Positions 1 to 8,362 of a stretch of 64,000 nucleotides of DNA are shown here, in pieces. The notes under the pieces are model-generated. The model had not been told where the DNA came from and made no database searches. It worked only from the letters and a program-made list of their open reading frames with translations. Position 1 is the first letter of the stretch. Each line of letters starts with the position of its first letter. The stretch is taken from the NCBI RefSeq assembly GCF_048323675.1, contig NZ_JBLWFK010000004.1, positions 434,001-498,000 on the forward strand, given 5' to 3'. This DNA is from Mangrovimicrobium sp048323675. Its GTDB lineage: Bacteria; Pseudomonadota; Gammaproteobacteria; Pseudomonadales; Halieaceae. The position numbers were made by a program, and so were the translations under genes.

Positions 1-799
1 GCCATTCAGTGGTGTAGTGACGGGCGAGGCTGGCGAAGGTCGCCTCCTCGTTGGCCTCGTCGTAGGGCAGGCCCTTGCGCCGCGCCGCGGCGCCGGCACT
101 GAATGCCTCGAAGGCCTCGTTCCAGGCCTGCAGGTCTTCCAGTTCCTTGCCGATCGCGTAATTCAGGAACGCCTGTGCCTGCAGCGGCAGGCGACGCGCG
201 GCCAATACCTCGCGCATCTCGGTGATATGTACACTATCCGTGGCCTTCGCCAGCCCGGCTTTCAGCCAGTGGGCCTGGGCGCTGCCGGGAAACTCGCGCA
301 ATACGCCGTCGAGCGCCTCGGCAGCCTCGCCGGTGCGGCCGAGGTAGATGAGGTTGTTGGCGTGATTGATGCGAAAGGCAGGGTGGCCGGGACGCCCCTT
401 GCGCGCCCGGTCGAACCAGGCCTCGGCATCCGCGTGCTCACCGAGCAGCGACAGGGCGCTGCCGATCACATCGTGGATCTCGGGGATTTCGCCGTCCTCG
501 TAGCGCAGGGCGTTGGCGAGGGCCAGGTCAGCGCGGTTGACCTGGCCGCCCTCGGCCAGCAGTTTGGCCAGGTGAGCCCAGGCGGCAGCGTGCTGCGGCT
601 GCAGGCGAACGACGGTACTGAAGGCGGCCTGGGCGGAGCGGCGGTCGCCGCTCTCCAGGCCAATCAGGCCGACCAGCAGGTGTGCGGGCACGACCCTGGG
701 GTTCTCCGCCAGTACCAGCTTGCAGCAGGTGGCGGCCTCGTTGAGCTTGCCCTGCGACAAGGCCCGGAAACCCCGGGCCAGCATATCGCGAGAGGTCAT
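1..799 (-). CDS. TPR protein, probable TPR-sulfotransferase (C-terminus beyond window)
   Basis: The frame is open from an ATG at 797-799 to the window edge, so at least 266 residues are present and the C-terminus is missing. The visible part is a string of about five tetratricopeptide-like helix pairs, with A/L/G patterns such as AHLLVGLIGLESGD and HAAAWAHLAKLLAEGG. It ends with a segment (NYAIGKELEDLQAWNEAF, then RRKGLPYDEANEEATFASL) that in known TPR-sulfotransferases joins the TPRs to a PAPS-dependent sulfotransferase domain. That catalytic domain would lie outside the window, so sulfotransferase is inferred. It starts 4 nt after the TonB receptor stop and is almost certainly cotranscribed with it. 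No strong ribosome-binding site is seen, consistent with translational coupling. Confidence 0.75.
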   Translation of the reverse strand, partial: MTSRDMLARGFRALSQGKLNEAATCCKLVLAENPRVVPAHLLVGLIGLESGDRRSAQAAFSTVVRLQPQHAAAWAHLAKLLAEGGQVNRADLALANALRYEDGEIPEIHDVIGSALSLLGEHADAEAWFDRARKGRPGHPAFRINHANNLIYLGRTGEAAEALDGVLREFPGSAQAHWLKAGLAKATDSVHITEMREVLAARRLPLQAQAFLNYAIGKELEDLQAWNEAFEAFSAGAAARRKGLPYDEANEEATFASLARHYTTEW

Positions 800-803
800 G
801 GCA

Positions 804-3176
804 TCAATCGGTGCTCATCCTGATCTTGATGCCCACGGTGCGCGGCCGTGCCGGCCCGATGAAATGCGCGGGGAAGACCGAATCGCCGTTGGTGCCCTGG
901 TCGTAGTAGAACTCGTCGGTGAGGTTATCGACGTAACCGGTGATACTCCAGACATCGCCGCGGTAACCGGCGCTGAGCTGGAGTTCCTCGTAGCCGTCGA
1001 TCTCCAGGCTGTCCGGTTCCCAGCCGCCGTACTGCTCGGTCTGGAAGGTGAAGGCGAGCAGGCCGAACACCTCGCCATCGAAGAACGGCACGTGGGCGCC
1101 GAGGGTGGCGAAGCCGGACCATTCCGGCGCCCAGGGAATCGCCTGGCCTTCGCAGACATCGAGGCCGCCGCAGATCAGCTGCACCTCTTTGCCCTCGCTG
1201 TCAAACCAGGCGATACCGGCGTTGAAGTCGAAGTAGTCGCCGAGACCCTGGGAAAGGGTGCCCTCGAAGCCCCAGCCATCGACCTGGCCGACGTTCTTGG
1301 CGTAGAACAGCGCGCCCTCGTAGTAGCTGGCCTGCAGGTCCTCGTACTCATAGTAGAACGCGTTGGCGGTGATCCGGGTCGAGTCGCCGAGGCTGCCCTT
1401 GTAACCGATTTCGTAGGAGACGGATGTTTCCGGGTCGAAACCGGCTGGTTTGTACGCGTCGGGCGTGGCCTCGGTGACTCCGTATTCCGCCGGCGGTGTC
1501 AGGCCGAAGGTATTGAAGCCACCTGACTTGTAGCCCCAGGTCACACTGCCGAAGAGCAGCATGTCCTCGTTCGGGTGGTAGTTGAGAATGACCCGCGGGG
1601 TGAACTCGTCCCAGCTGTCGGAGGCCTTCAGCGGCCCCTCGGGGGTGGAAAAACCGAGCGCGGCGCGGTTGCCCAGCACCGGGCTGTTGGACGGCAGCAC
1701 GAGATTGCTGAAGTCTTTCTTGTCGTAGGTATAGCGCACCCCGACACTGGCGTCCCAGCTCTCGTTGAAGTCGTAGCCCACATCGAGGTAGGCCGCATAG
1801 CCCTCGTACTTGCCGCGGGCGTGGTTGCGGTCGATCATCTCGCCGTTCGCGCTGCCCTCCCAGTCGAAGGTGCCGAAATAGTCGAGGAAGTACTGCACGT
1901 ACTCGCCGTCCGGGTAATAGGCGGCGTAGTCCTTGTAGTAAGCGAACAGGTCGGCGCAGGTGGTCTCGTAGTAGGCGTAGTAGGCGGAGCAGAAGAAGTC
2001 CTCGCTCATCGCCTGGGAGAAGGTCGCCTCGATATCCTCCTTGTAGTAGGAGGCACCGGCGTACCAGTTCAAGGGGCCGTCACTGTTGGAGACCAGGCGC
2101 AGTTCCTGCTCGAAATACTCGCCGGTCTGGTCCTGGGCGTAACTGTTGATGGTCAGCGGCAGGCCGTCGAAATCCTCGGCGTAGTCGAAATCGTGGTCGC
2201 GGTAGCCGGTGATCGAGGTGAAGGTGGCAAAATCCATGTCGTAATCGATCTGCAGGCCGTAGCTGTAGATCTCCCCGCCGTCGCGGTTGCCGAGGCTCAT
2301 GTCGGAGTTGATCACGTTGTCGGGGGTCGGGAAGCCGAGGTCGCCGTAGATATCGACGAGGTAGTCGTAGCCCTCGCCGTCGCCGGATGCAGCATAGATA
2401 GAGCCGGACTGGTCACGGTTCTCGTACTCGGCCATGAAGTTGACACTGAGGTCACCGGTCTCGAACAGCGCGGACAGGCGCACCGCGTCCTTGTCGTGCT
2501 CGATGTAATCCTTGCCGTCGAAGAGGTTCTTGACGTAGCCGTCCTCCTCGGAGTGGTAGGCCGACAGGCGGAAGGCCAGGCTATCGCCCACGGGAATGTT
2601 GATTGCGCCCTCGGTCACCAGGTGTCCGCGCTCACCGGCGTCCACCTCGGCGTAGCCGTGCACGCCGTCGAAATCAGGACGCACCGTATAGATGCTCATG
2701 GCGCCGGAAATCGCGCCGCGGCCGAACAGGAAGCCCTGCGGGCCGCGCAGCACCTCGGCGCGTTCGATGTCGTAGAGACTGGTGACCACGGCACCGTTGC
2801 GCCCCTGGTAGAGGTTGTTCTTGTACATGCCGACGGAGGGGTCGCCGCCGATGCCGAAGTCGTTGGTCAGGATGCCGCGCACACTGACGTAATCGATGAA
2901 GCTGTCCTTGGAGTTGCCGGTGACACCGGGACTGTAGGCGATGAGGTCCTTGATATCGTCGAGGTTGGCGTCCTGCATCACGCTGCCGGAGATCGCGGTG
3001 ATCGCCAGCGGCACGTCCATGACCGACTCGGAGCGCTTGGTCGCGGTGACCATCACTTCCTCGAGCATCTGCGCCTGCAGCGGTGCCGCGACGGAGCCTG
3101 CGAATACTGCTGACGCGACTGCCATCGAGAGCCGTTTACGACCGCCCAGCGGTGCGATGGAATTCCGTTCTTTCAC
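804..3176 (-). CDS. TonB-dependent outer-membrane receptor
   Basis: This 790-residue protein starts at a GTG preceded at about 8 nt by AGGGGA. Residues 1-36 form a signal peptide ending LQAQ. A TonB-box-like stretch (EEVMVTATKR) follows. The plug domain spans about residues 45-165, with VRGI, SLYDIERAEVLRGPQG and FGRGAISGAM, and is followed by a 22-strand-type barrel rich in aromatic residues. It is an active transporter for a siderophore, vitamin, glycan or other large ligand, powered by TonB-ExbBD; the ligand cannot be read from sequence. The C-terminus ends MSTD rather than in the usual terminal Phe or Trp. The downstream gene, 4 nt away, encodes a TPR-sulfotransferase-like protein, a pairing seen in marine Gammaproteobacteria. 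Confidence 0.93.
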   Translation of the reverse strand: MKERNSIAPLGGRKRLSMAVASAVFAGSVAAPLQAQMLEEVMVTATKRSESVMDVPLAITAISGSVMQDANLDDIKDLIAYSPGVTGNSKDSFIDYVSVRGILTNDFGIGGDPSVGMYKNNLYQGRNGAVVTSLYDIERAEVLRGPQGFLFGRGAISGAMSIYTVRPDFDGVHGYAEVDAGERGHLVTEGAINIPVGDSLAFRLSAYHSEEDGYVKNLFDGKDYIEHDKDAVRLSALFETGDLSVNFMAEYENRDQSGSIYAASGDGEGYDYLVDIYGDLGFPTPDNVINSDMSLGNRDGGEIYSYGLQIDYDMDFATFTSITGYRDHDFDYAEDFDGLPLTINSYAQDQTGEYFEQELRLVSNSDGPLNWYAGASYYKEDIEATFSQAMSEDFFCSAYYAYYETTCADLFAYYKDYAAYYPDGEYVQYFLDYFGTFDWEGSANGEMIDRNHARGKYEGYAAYLDVGYDFNESWDASVGVRYTYDKKDFSNLVLPSNSPVLGNRAALGFSTPEGPLKASDSWDEFTPRVILNYHPNEDMLLFGSVTWGYKSGGFNTFGLTPPAEYGVTEATPDAYKPAGFDPETSVSYEIGYKGSLGDSTRITANAFYYEYEDLQASYYEGALFYAKNVGQVDGWGFEGTLSQGLGDYFDFNAGIAWFDSEGKEVQLICGGLDVCEGQAIPWAPEWSGFATLGAHVPFFDGEVFGLLAFTFQTEQYGGWEPDSLEIDGYEELQLSAGYRGDVWSITGYVDNLTDEFYYDQGTNGDSVFPAHFIGPARPRTVGIKIRMSTD

Positions 3177-3200
3177 AGATATGATCCCCTATGTAATATC

Positions 3201-3237
3201 GACTTTGACGATAGGACAGAGCCAAACTCAAAGTCAA
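3201..3237 (-). promoter_or_regulatory. Candidate promoter and overlapping inverted-repeat operator for the TonB receptor
   Basis: Read on the minus strand, a TTGACT hexamer (3237-3232) is followed after 18 nt by TATCGT (3213-3208), a plausible sigma-70 promoter. Two perfect 8-bp inverted arms, GACTTTGA (3201-3208) and TCAAAGTC (3228-3235), overlap these two hexamers with a 19-nt spacer. An operator placed like this would let a dimeric repressor occlude the promoter. The regulator is unknown. Confidence 0.4.
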
Positions 3238-3274
3238 TTCACTGGGCGCAATGCGTGAATAATACTCCCCCAAA

Positions 3275-3299
3275 GGGTTAGGGGTTAGGGGTCAGGGGG
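3275..3299 (+). other. Canonical G-quadruplex motif with telomere-like TTAGGGG units
   Basis: Four runs of three to five G are separated by three 3-nt loops (TTA, TTA, TCA). This fits the G3+N1-7 quadruplex rule exactly and resembles a short TTAGGGG repeat. It lies between the divergent TonB receptor and the outer-membrane protein at 3384, on the coding strand of the latter and upstream of its start. Confidence 0.6.
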
Positions 3300-3383
3300 T
3301 AGGCACGGCCCGGATTTGCTGTCTGCTACCGGGTTTTAAACTATAGTGATTGCACTGATTGTAACCCGCAGCCGCCTCGATTC

Positions 3384-4346
3384 ATGTGCACCCGACCTCA
3401 CCACCTGAGCCTGCCGGCATTCCTCGCCATCGCTGCACCGGTTTTCGGACAGGGCCTCGATGAGGCGCGCGATGAACTCGCCAGGGAAATCCAGCGCAGT
3501 GACATCGGCACCGGTTATGCGCAGATGCTGAGCATGTTTCTCGACCGCTCCGTCAGCCTGTCCCGGCTCGAGGTAAAGGATTACCGTGACAATGACGAAA
3601 TGGATATCCTCAAGGTGCCGCTGCGCTATGACCTTCCCATCGAGAACAGCGACTGGAAGTTGGCCCTGCGCGGCACTCTCAGTCACTCCCGCTACAGCTC
3701 CCGGACCTATCTGGAGGACAACGATTACCTCGATGCCGAGTGGCGCGCGGACAGCGGCCAACTCGGCCTGGGCCTGATTTTCCCCTGGGGTGAGCACTGG
3801 TCCGCCACCGCGGTAGGAGAAGCCGGCCTCAGCCGCCTGAAGAACACTGCGGATTACCGCGGCCCGCTCATCGAAGCCCTCGCCCCGCTCCTCGACGGGG
3901 TGCTGGTCAACTGGGACACCGACGTCGCCGTGTACAGTATCCGCAGCGGGCTCGATTACGATCGTATGCACGGTTATCGCAGCGGTTACCGCATCAAGGC
4001 GCGCTACAGCTACAGTAAAATCCGCAGTTTCTCGGAATCCAGCGACTTGCCGCCCCTGCGTGCCGACACCCAGACCGCAACACTCTCCGGTGAATTCCGC
4101 CATCCCTGGGGCATGGATGTCGGCGTATTCCCCCTCTTCGGCATTGTCAACGCCGGGGCCACCACCTTTCTCGGCGATGACCGCGACGCACTCGGCTTCA
4201 AATATTACTACCAGGCCGGCTATTCCGTTGCCCTGGATTTTTCCGCCAGCACAGCGTGGATCAAAACCGTCAGCATCGGCTACCAGTGGAACCAGGGCGA
4301 CAATGTCAGCGGGCAATCACTGCTGATCAACTGGGAATTGCGCTAG
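3384..4346 (+). CDS. Predicted outer-membrane beta-barrel protein, unknown function
   Basis: This 320-residue protein has a short signal peptide (about residues 1-22, ending VFGQ). The rest alternates polar and hydrophobic residues with many aromatics, for example YSIRSGLDYDRMHGYRSGYR and KYYYQAGYSVALDFSAS, as in an outer-membrane barrel. It ends in a strand-like SLLINWELR. I cannot assign a ligand or reaction. It is divergent from the TonB receptor and converges on the glutamine-synthetase-like gene, 11 nt away. A TATAGT hexamer at 3342-3347 could be its -10 box, but no good -35 is seen. No clear ribosome-binding site precedes the ATG. Confidence 0.7.
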   Translation: MCTRPHHLSLPAFLAIAAPVFGQGLDEARDELAREIQRSDIGTGYAQMLSMFLDRSVSLSRLEVKDYRDNDEMDILKVPLRYDLPIENSDWKLALRGTLSHSRYSSRTYLEDNDYLDAEWRADSGQLGLGLIFPWGEHWSATAVGEAGLSRLKNTADYRGPLIEALAPLLDGVLVNWDTDVAVYSIRSGLDYDRMHGYRSGYRIKARYSYSKIRSFSESSDLPPLRADTQTATLSGEFRHPWGMDVGVFPLFGIVNAGATTFLGDDRDALGFKYYYQAGYSVALDFSASTAWIKTVSIGYQWNQGDNVSGQSLLINWELR

Positions 4347-4357
4347 GCAGGCGCCGC

Positions 4358-5707
4358 TCAGAGTCCCGCGTCGTACTCCAGTGGCGTCACGTGGCGATCG
4401 AACTCGTCGATCTCCTGCTGTTTCAGGTTGGCGTAGACGGTCTGGAATTCCGCGCCGAAGGTATCGCGGATGTGCGCGGAATCGCGAAAGCGCTGCAGCG
4501 CCTCCGGCCAGTGCTGCGGCAGGCTCGGCTCGAGCTGCTCGTAGGCGTTGCCGGCCATGGGTTCCGGCGCCTCCGCCCGGGTTTCGATGCCGCGGAGAAT
4601 ACCGGCAAGCAGCGCGGCGATCGCCAGGTAGGGGTTGGCATCCGCACCAGCCACGCGGTGCTCAAGCCGCATGGCGGAAAGTGCATCCGCCGGGACCCGC
4701 ACGGCGACCGTACGGTTTTCATAGCCCCAGCTCGGCGCCAGCGGCACATGGGTGCCGCGGCAGAAGCGGCGGTAGGAGTTGAGACCCGGGGCGAACAACA
4801 GCATGCTCTCGGCCATCGTCTCCAGGCAGCCGGCAATGGCATGGCGCAGTAAGGGCGCGCCTTCCTCGCTGCCGTCATCGAAGGCGTTGTCGCCGTTTTC
4901 GTCGATCAGGCTGCAGTGCATGTGCAGGCCGTTGCCTGGCAGGTCGCCGAAGGGCTTGGCCATGAAGGTCGCCTGCAGGCCGTGTTTTTTCGCCACGCCG
5001 CGGATCAGGCGCTGCAGCAGCACCGTCTGGTCCGCCGCCACCAGTGCGTCCGCACTGTGCTTGAGGTTGATCTCGTACTGGGAGGGTCCGGCCTCCTTGA
5101 TCAGGGTATCCACCGGCAGGTCCTGCTCGGCGCTGGCGTCGCGAATCTCGTGCATCAGGTCCGCAACGTCCTCCATGCAATCGATCCCATAGGTCTGGCC
5201 GGCGCCCAGAGTACCGCCGACGCCGTCGGCCTGGGTGTGCAGGGGGCGGCCGTGGGAGTCGCGCTCGTCCTGCAGCAGGTTGAATTCGAGTTCAGTGGCA
5301 ATCACCGCGCGCAGGCCGTGCCCCTGCAGGCGCTGCATGAGCCGTTCGATAATCAGGCGGGGGTCGTAGTCACAGGGCTCGCCGTCCACCTCGAACAGCG
5401 AAACCAGCACCTGGCCGGTGGGACGATCCAGCCAGGTCACCGGCGTCAGGGTGCGCAGGTCGGGGTGGCACCAGCCGTCGCCATCGCCCTTGTCGAAGAC
5501 CATGTCGCCGACGTCGCGGCCCCAGGCGTCCATGGCCAGCGTGGTGAGCGGCAGTTTCATCTCGCCGGCCAGCACCGCGTCCATCTTGTCCGGGGCTACC
5601 CACTTGCCGCGCAGGCCTCCTCCGAGGTCCAGCAGCATTACTTCAAAGACCTCGGTCTCCGGGTAACGGGAGAGAAACGCTTCCAGTGCTGTGCTCGGGT
5701 CGATCAT
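4358..5707 (-). CDS. Glutamine synthetase family protein, likely gamma-glutamylpolyamine synthetase
   Basis: The 449-residue product carries the glutamine synthetase fold. An N-terminal beta-grasp (FEVMLLDLGGGLRGKWV) is followed by the catalytic barrel, with ATELEFNL, the GNGLHMHCSL metal/ATP loop, the RFCRGTHVPLAPSWGYENR arginine region and RLEHRVAGADANPYLA. These match the PuuA/GlnA2 type that ligates glutamate to putrescine or other amines rather than to ammonia. Its divergent neighbour is a SpuC-like putrescine aminotransferase, which supports a role in polyamine catabolism. The ATG at 5705-5707 was chosen because the family begins near this point; the in-frame extension to 5791 adds an unlikely Cys/Arg/Pro-rich leader. 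The substrate is inferred. Confidence 0.85.
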   Translation of the reverse strand: MIDPSTALEAFLSRYPETEVFEVMLLDLGGGLRGKWVAPDKMDAVLAGEMKLPLTTLAMDAWGRDVGDMVFDKGDGDGWCHPDLRTLTPVTWLDRPTGQVLVSLFEVDGEPCDYDPRLIIERLMQRLQGHGLRAVIATELEFNLLQDERDSHGRPLHTQADGVGGTLGAGQTYGIDCMEDVADLMHEIRDASAEQDLPVDTLIKEAGPSQYEINLKHSADALVAADQTVLLQRLIRGVAKKHGLQATFMAKPFGDLPGNGLHMHCSLIDENGDNAFDDGSEEGAPLLRHAIAGCLETMAESMLLFAPGLNSYRRFCRGTHVPLAPSWGYENRTVAVRVPADALSAMRLEHRVAGADANPYLAIAALLAGILRGIETRAEAPEPMAGNAYEQLEPSLPQHWPEALQRFRDSAHIRDTFGAEFQTVYANLKQQEIDEFDRHVTPLEYDAGL

Positions 5708-5869
5708 TGTCGGGTGCTCATAAGGGGCCGGTGGGGCGGGAATCCGCAAACACCACCTTCGGGGTAATTTCCTGCAGCACTGACTATGCAAGACTACCCC
5801 CCACTGAGGCTATACCACTTCCGGGTAGAACGCGACTGTTCGCGCCCACCCCGCACAGGGAAACCGCTT

Positions 5870-7234
5870 ATGAACATGCAGGCGACCACCAGTTCGCTCA
5901 AGGCACTGGACCAGGCACACCACCTCCACCCCTTCACCGATTTCAAGGCCTACGCGGAGAACGGCGGCCGGGTATTCTCCCGCGCAGAGCATATCTACAT
6001 CTACACCTCCGACGGCCACCGCATGCTCGACGGTATGTCCGGCCTGTGGTGCTGCAACCTGGGTTACAGCCAGCAGGGCATTATCGACGCGGTGACCGAG
6101 CAGATGAACACGCTGCCCTTCTACAACAACTTCTTCCAGTGCTCCAACCAGCCGGCGATCGAACTCGCCCGGGCGCTGGTGGAAGTAACCCCGGAGCGCT
6201 TCCAGCACGTGTTCTTCACCAACTCCGGCTCCGAGGCCAACGACACCAACCTGCGCATGGTAAGCCGCTACTACCAGCTGCAGGGTCGCCCGGAGAAGAA
6301 ATTCATTATCAGCCGCAACAACGCCTACCATGGGTCCACCATTGCGTCGGCCTCGCTGGGCGGTATGAAACCGATGCACCAGCAGAGCAACGGCCTCGAC
6401 TATGTCCACCACATCGACCAGCCGCACTGGTTCGAGCTGGGCGCCGAGGAGGACCCAGACGCCTTCGGCATCCGCGTCGCCCGACAACTGGAGCAGAAAA
6501 TCGATGAACTCGGCGAGGACAAGGTCGCCGCGTTCATTGCCGAACCGGTGCAGGGCGCGGGCGGAGTGATCATCCCGCCGGACTCCTACTGGCCGGAAAT
6601 CCAGCGCATCTGCGACGAGCGCGACATCCTGCTGATCGCCGACGAAGTGATCTGCGGTTTCGGTCGCACCGGCAAGTGGTTCGGCTCCGAGACCTACGGC
6701 ATCAAGCCCGACCTGATGACCTTCGCCAAGGCCGTGACCAACGGCTACCAGCCGCTGGGCGGGGTGATGGTGTCGGACAAGGTAGCGGATGTGTTGATGT
6801 CCGAATCCTACGAATTCGCCCACGGGCTCACCTATTCCGGCCACCCAGCCGCGGCCGCCGCGGGGATCGCGACCCTGAAGATCCTGCGCGAGAGCAACAT
6901 CATCGAAGAGGCCGCCCGGACCCTCGCGCCGCACCTGCAGTCGCGCCTGCAGGAACTGACGGACCACCCCATCGTCGGCCAGGTGCGCGGTCGCGGCATG
7001 TTCGCCGCCGTCGAACTGGTGCGCGACAAGGGCTCCCGCGAGCGCCTGGCGCCGAACAGCGCCGCCGCGGTGTTCTGCCGCAACACCGCCAACGAGATCG
7101 GCCTGATGGTGCGCCAGACCGGCGATGCCATGATCATGGCGCCGCCGCTGGTCAGCAGCACCGAGGAACTGGATTCACTGGTGGAGATGCTGGGGCAGGC
7201 CCTGGATCGCACGGCGGCGCATTTCGGCGCCTGA
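5870..7234 (+). CDS. spuC: Class III aminotransferase, SpuC-like putrescine-pyruvate aminotransferase
   Basis: A 454-residue PLP enzyme, fold type I. Diagnostic features are GLWCCNLGY, FFTNSGSEANDT, NNAYHGSTIA, the DEVICGFGRTG aspartate motif, and the PLP lysine in MTFAKAVTNGYQPLGG. The sequence closely follows Pseudomonas SpuC, which transfers the amino group of putrescine or related diamines to pyruvate. The start at 5870 follows an AGGGAAA ribosome-binding site. It is divergent from the glutamine-synthetase-like gene with a 162-nt shared upstream region, in which I find no convincing operator. A rho-independent terminator follows it. Other omega-aminotransferase substrates, such as beta-alanine, cannot be excluded. 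Confidence 0.85.
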   Translation: MNMQATTSSLKALDQAHHLHPFTDFKAYAENGGRVFSRAEHIYIYTSDGHRMLDGMSGLWCCNLGYSQQGIIDAVTEQMNTLPFYNNFFQCSNQPAIELARALVEVTPERFQHVFFTNSGSEANDTNLRMVSRYYQLQGRPEKKFIISRNNAYHGSTIASASLGGMKPMHQQSNGLDYVHHIDQPHWFELGAEEDPDAFGIRVARQLEQKIDELGEDKVAAFIAEPVQGAGGVIIPPDSYWPEIQRICDERDILLIADEVICGFGRTGKWFGSETYGIKPDLMTFAKAVTNGYQPLGGVMVSDKVADVLMSESYEFAHGLTYSGHPAAAAAGIATLKILRESNIIEEAARTLAPHLQSRLQELTDHPIVGQVRGRGMFAAVELVRDKGSRERLAPNSAAAVFCRNTANEIGLMVRQTGDAMIMAPPLVSSTEELDSLVEMLGQALDRTAAHFGA

Positions 7235-7261
7235 CGCAAACTCACAGTTTCAACATGTATT

Positions 7262-7287
7262 GCCCGGCCTTGCGCCGGGCTTTTTTT
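7262..7287 (+). terminator. Rho-independent terminator of the SpuC-like gene
   Basis: A perfect 7-bp GC stem, GCCCGGC (7262-7268) with GCCGGGC (7274-7280), has a 5-nt loop and is followed by seven T. It lies 28 nt after the aminotransferase stop. Confidence 0.92.
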
Positions 7288-7357
7288 GCCTCTCGCGGTG
7301 CCCTGCCGGGATGAATCACCGGCGCAATGCCACCGCACGCCCGAACCATCATCAAGC

Positions 7358-8239
7358 TCAGGGACTCGCGGCACACAACTCCATCCAGCGCCGCAGGGTC
7401 CGGCCATGGAACTTCTGCCGGTGTACGATCAGGTTGAACTGGCGGGAAAAATCTCGCTGCGGCACCCGCAGGGGAACCAGCGAACCGCGGGCAAAAGCCT
7501 CGCTGAGGGTGATCTTCGACAGGCAGCCCACCCCCAGGCCCGCCTCCACCGCCCGCTTGATTGCCTCGGTGTGCTGCAACTCCATGCGGATTTCGAGATC
7601 CGGCAGAATCCCGTGCATGGCCCGCTCGAAGGTCTGGCGGGTACCTGAACCGGGCTCGCGGACGATCCACGGCAGCGCCAGTAATTCTGCGTCGCTGACC
7701 TTGCGGCGTCGCGCCAGGGGATGCCCGGGCGCGGCAAATACCTGCAGTTCGTCCTCGCGCCAGTGAATGGTCTCCAGCCGCGGGTGGTTCATCTCACCCT
7801 CGATCATGCCGATATCCAGCTCGTAGTCGGCAACCCCGCGCACGATCGTTTCCGTGTTGGCGACATTGAGGGAGACTTCCGCATCCGGGAAGCGCTCGCG
7901 AAAGGCTGCGATCATGCCAACCGCAAGGTAGTTGCCGATCGTCAGGGTCGCGCCGATACGCAGCGACCCTGCGGCCTCGCTGCCCCGCAGCGCCTGCTCG
8001 AAGGCCTCGGCGCGGGCCAGCAGGTTTTCCGCCTCGGGTCGCAACTCCCGGCCCAGTTCGCTCAATTGCAGTCGCTTGCCCAGGCGGTCGAACAACTGCA
8101 CGCCGAACTGCCGTTCCAGTTCGGCCAGCGCGCCGCTGGCGGCGGACTGGGACATCGCCAGCGCTTCGGCGGCCCGGCTGACGTTTTCGTGGCGGGCGGT
8201 CGCCAGGAACACCTCGAGCTGGCGCAGGGTGTAGTGCAT
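7358..8239 (-). CDS. finR: LysR-family regulator, FinR-like (activator of fpr)
   Basis: A 293-residue LysR protein. An N-terminal winged helix-turn-helix (TLRQLEVFLATARHENVSRA, then SQSAASGALAELERQFG) is followed by the effector-binding domain, containing ATLTIGNYLA, EHTEAI-like HTEAIKRAVEAGLGVGC and RQFNLIVHRQKF. The effector region resembles Pseudomonas FinR, which activates the ferredoxin-NADP reductase gene fpr under redox stress. The divergent position next to fpr supports this. The ATG at 8237-8239 has GGAG 7 nt upstream. A TTG 6 nt further upstream also has a usable ribosome-binding site, so the start is slightly uncertain. Confidence 0.82.
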   Translation of the reverse strand: MHYTLRQLEVFLATARHENVSRAAEALAMSQSAASGALAELERQFGVQLFDRLGKRLQLSELGRELRPEAENLLARAEAFEQALRGSEAAGSLRIGATLTIGNYLAVGMIAAFRERFPDAEVSLNVANTETIVRGVADYELDIGMIEGEMNHPRLETIHWREDELQVFAAPGHPLARRRKVSDAELLALPWIVREPGSGTRQTFERAMHGILPDLEIRMELQHTEAIKRAVEAGLGVGCLSKITLSEAFARGSLVPLRVPQRDFSRQFNLIVHRQKFHGRTLRRWMELCAASP

Positions 8240-8275
8240 GGACAATCTCCACTCCTTTATCGAGTTAACCGATAT

Positions 8276-8301
8276 ATAATATTTATATTATCCGTTTATC
8301 A
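8276..8301. promoter_or_regulatory. Divergent finR/fpr promoter with AT-rich LysR-type box
   Basis: In a GC-rich genome this gap is strikingly AT-rich. Perfect 7-bp arms ATAATAT (8276-8282) and ATATTAT (8285-8291) are separated by two T and include a T-N11-A LysR-type pattern. A TATAAT (8275-8280) reads toward fpr. On the minus strand TTGATA (8301-8296) stands 17 nt before TTATAT, a possible finR promoter. Binding of FinR here is inferred. Confidence 0.5.
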
Positions 8302-8362
8302 AATAAAAGTTACCGGCGTAAAGTTGGCAGCTGAACGGATATTGCTACGAGGAATCACCACC

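Noticed and set aside
1575..3113. A 512-codon plus-strand frame antisense to the TonB receptor
   Set aside because: Low-complexity Val/Gly/Ala/Glu composition and no domain. The receptor on the other strand has plug and barrel motifs.
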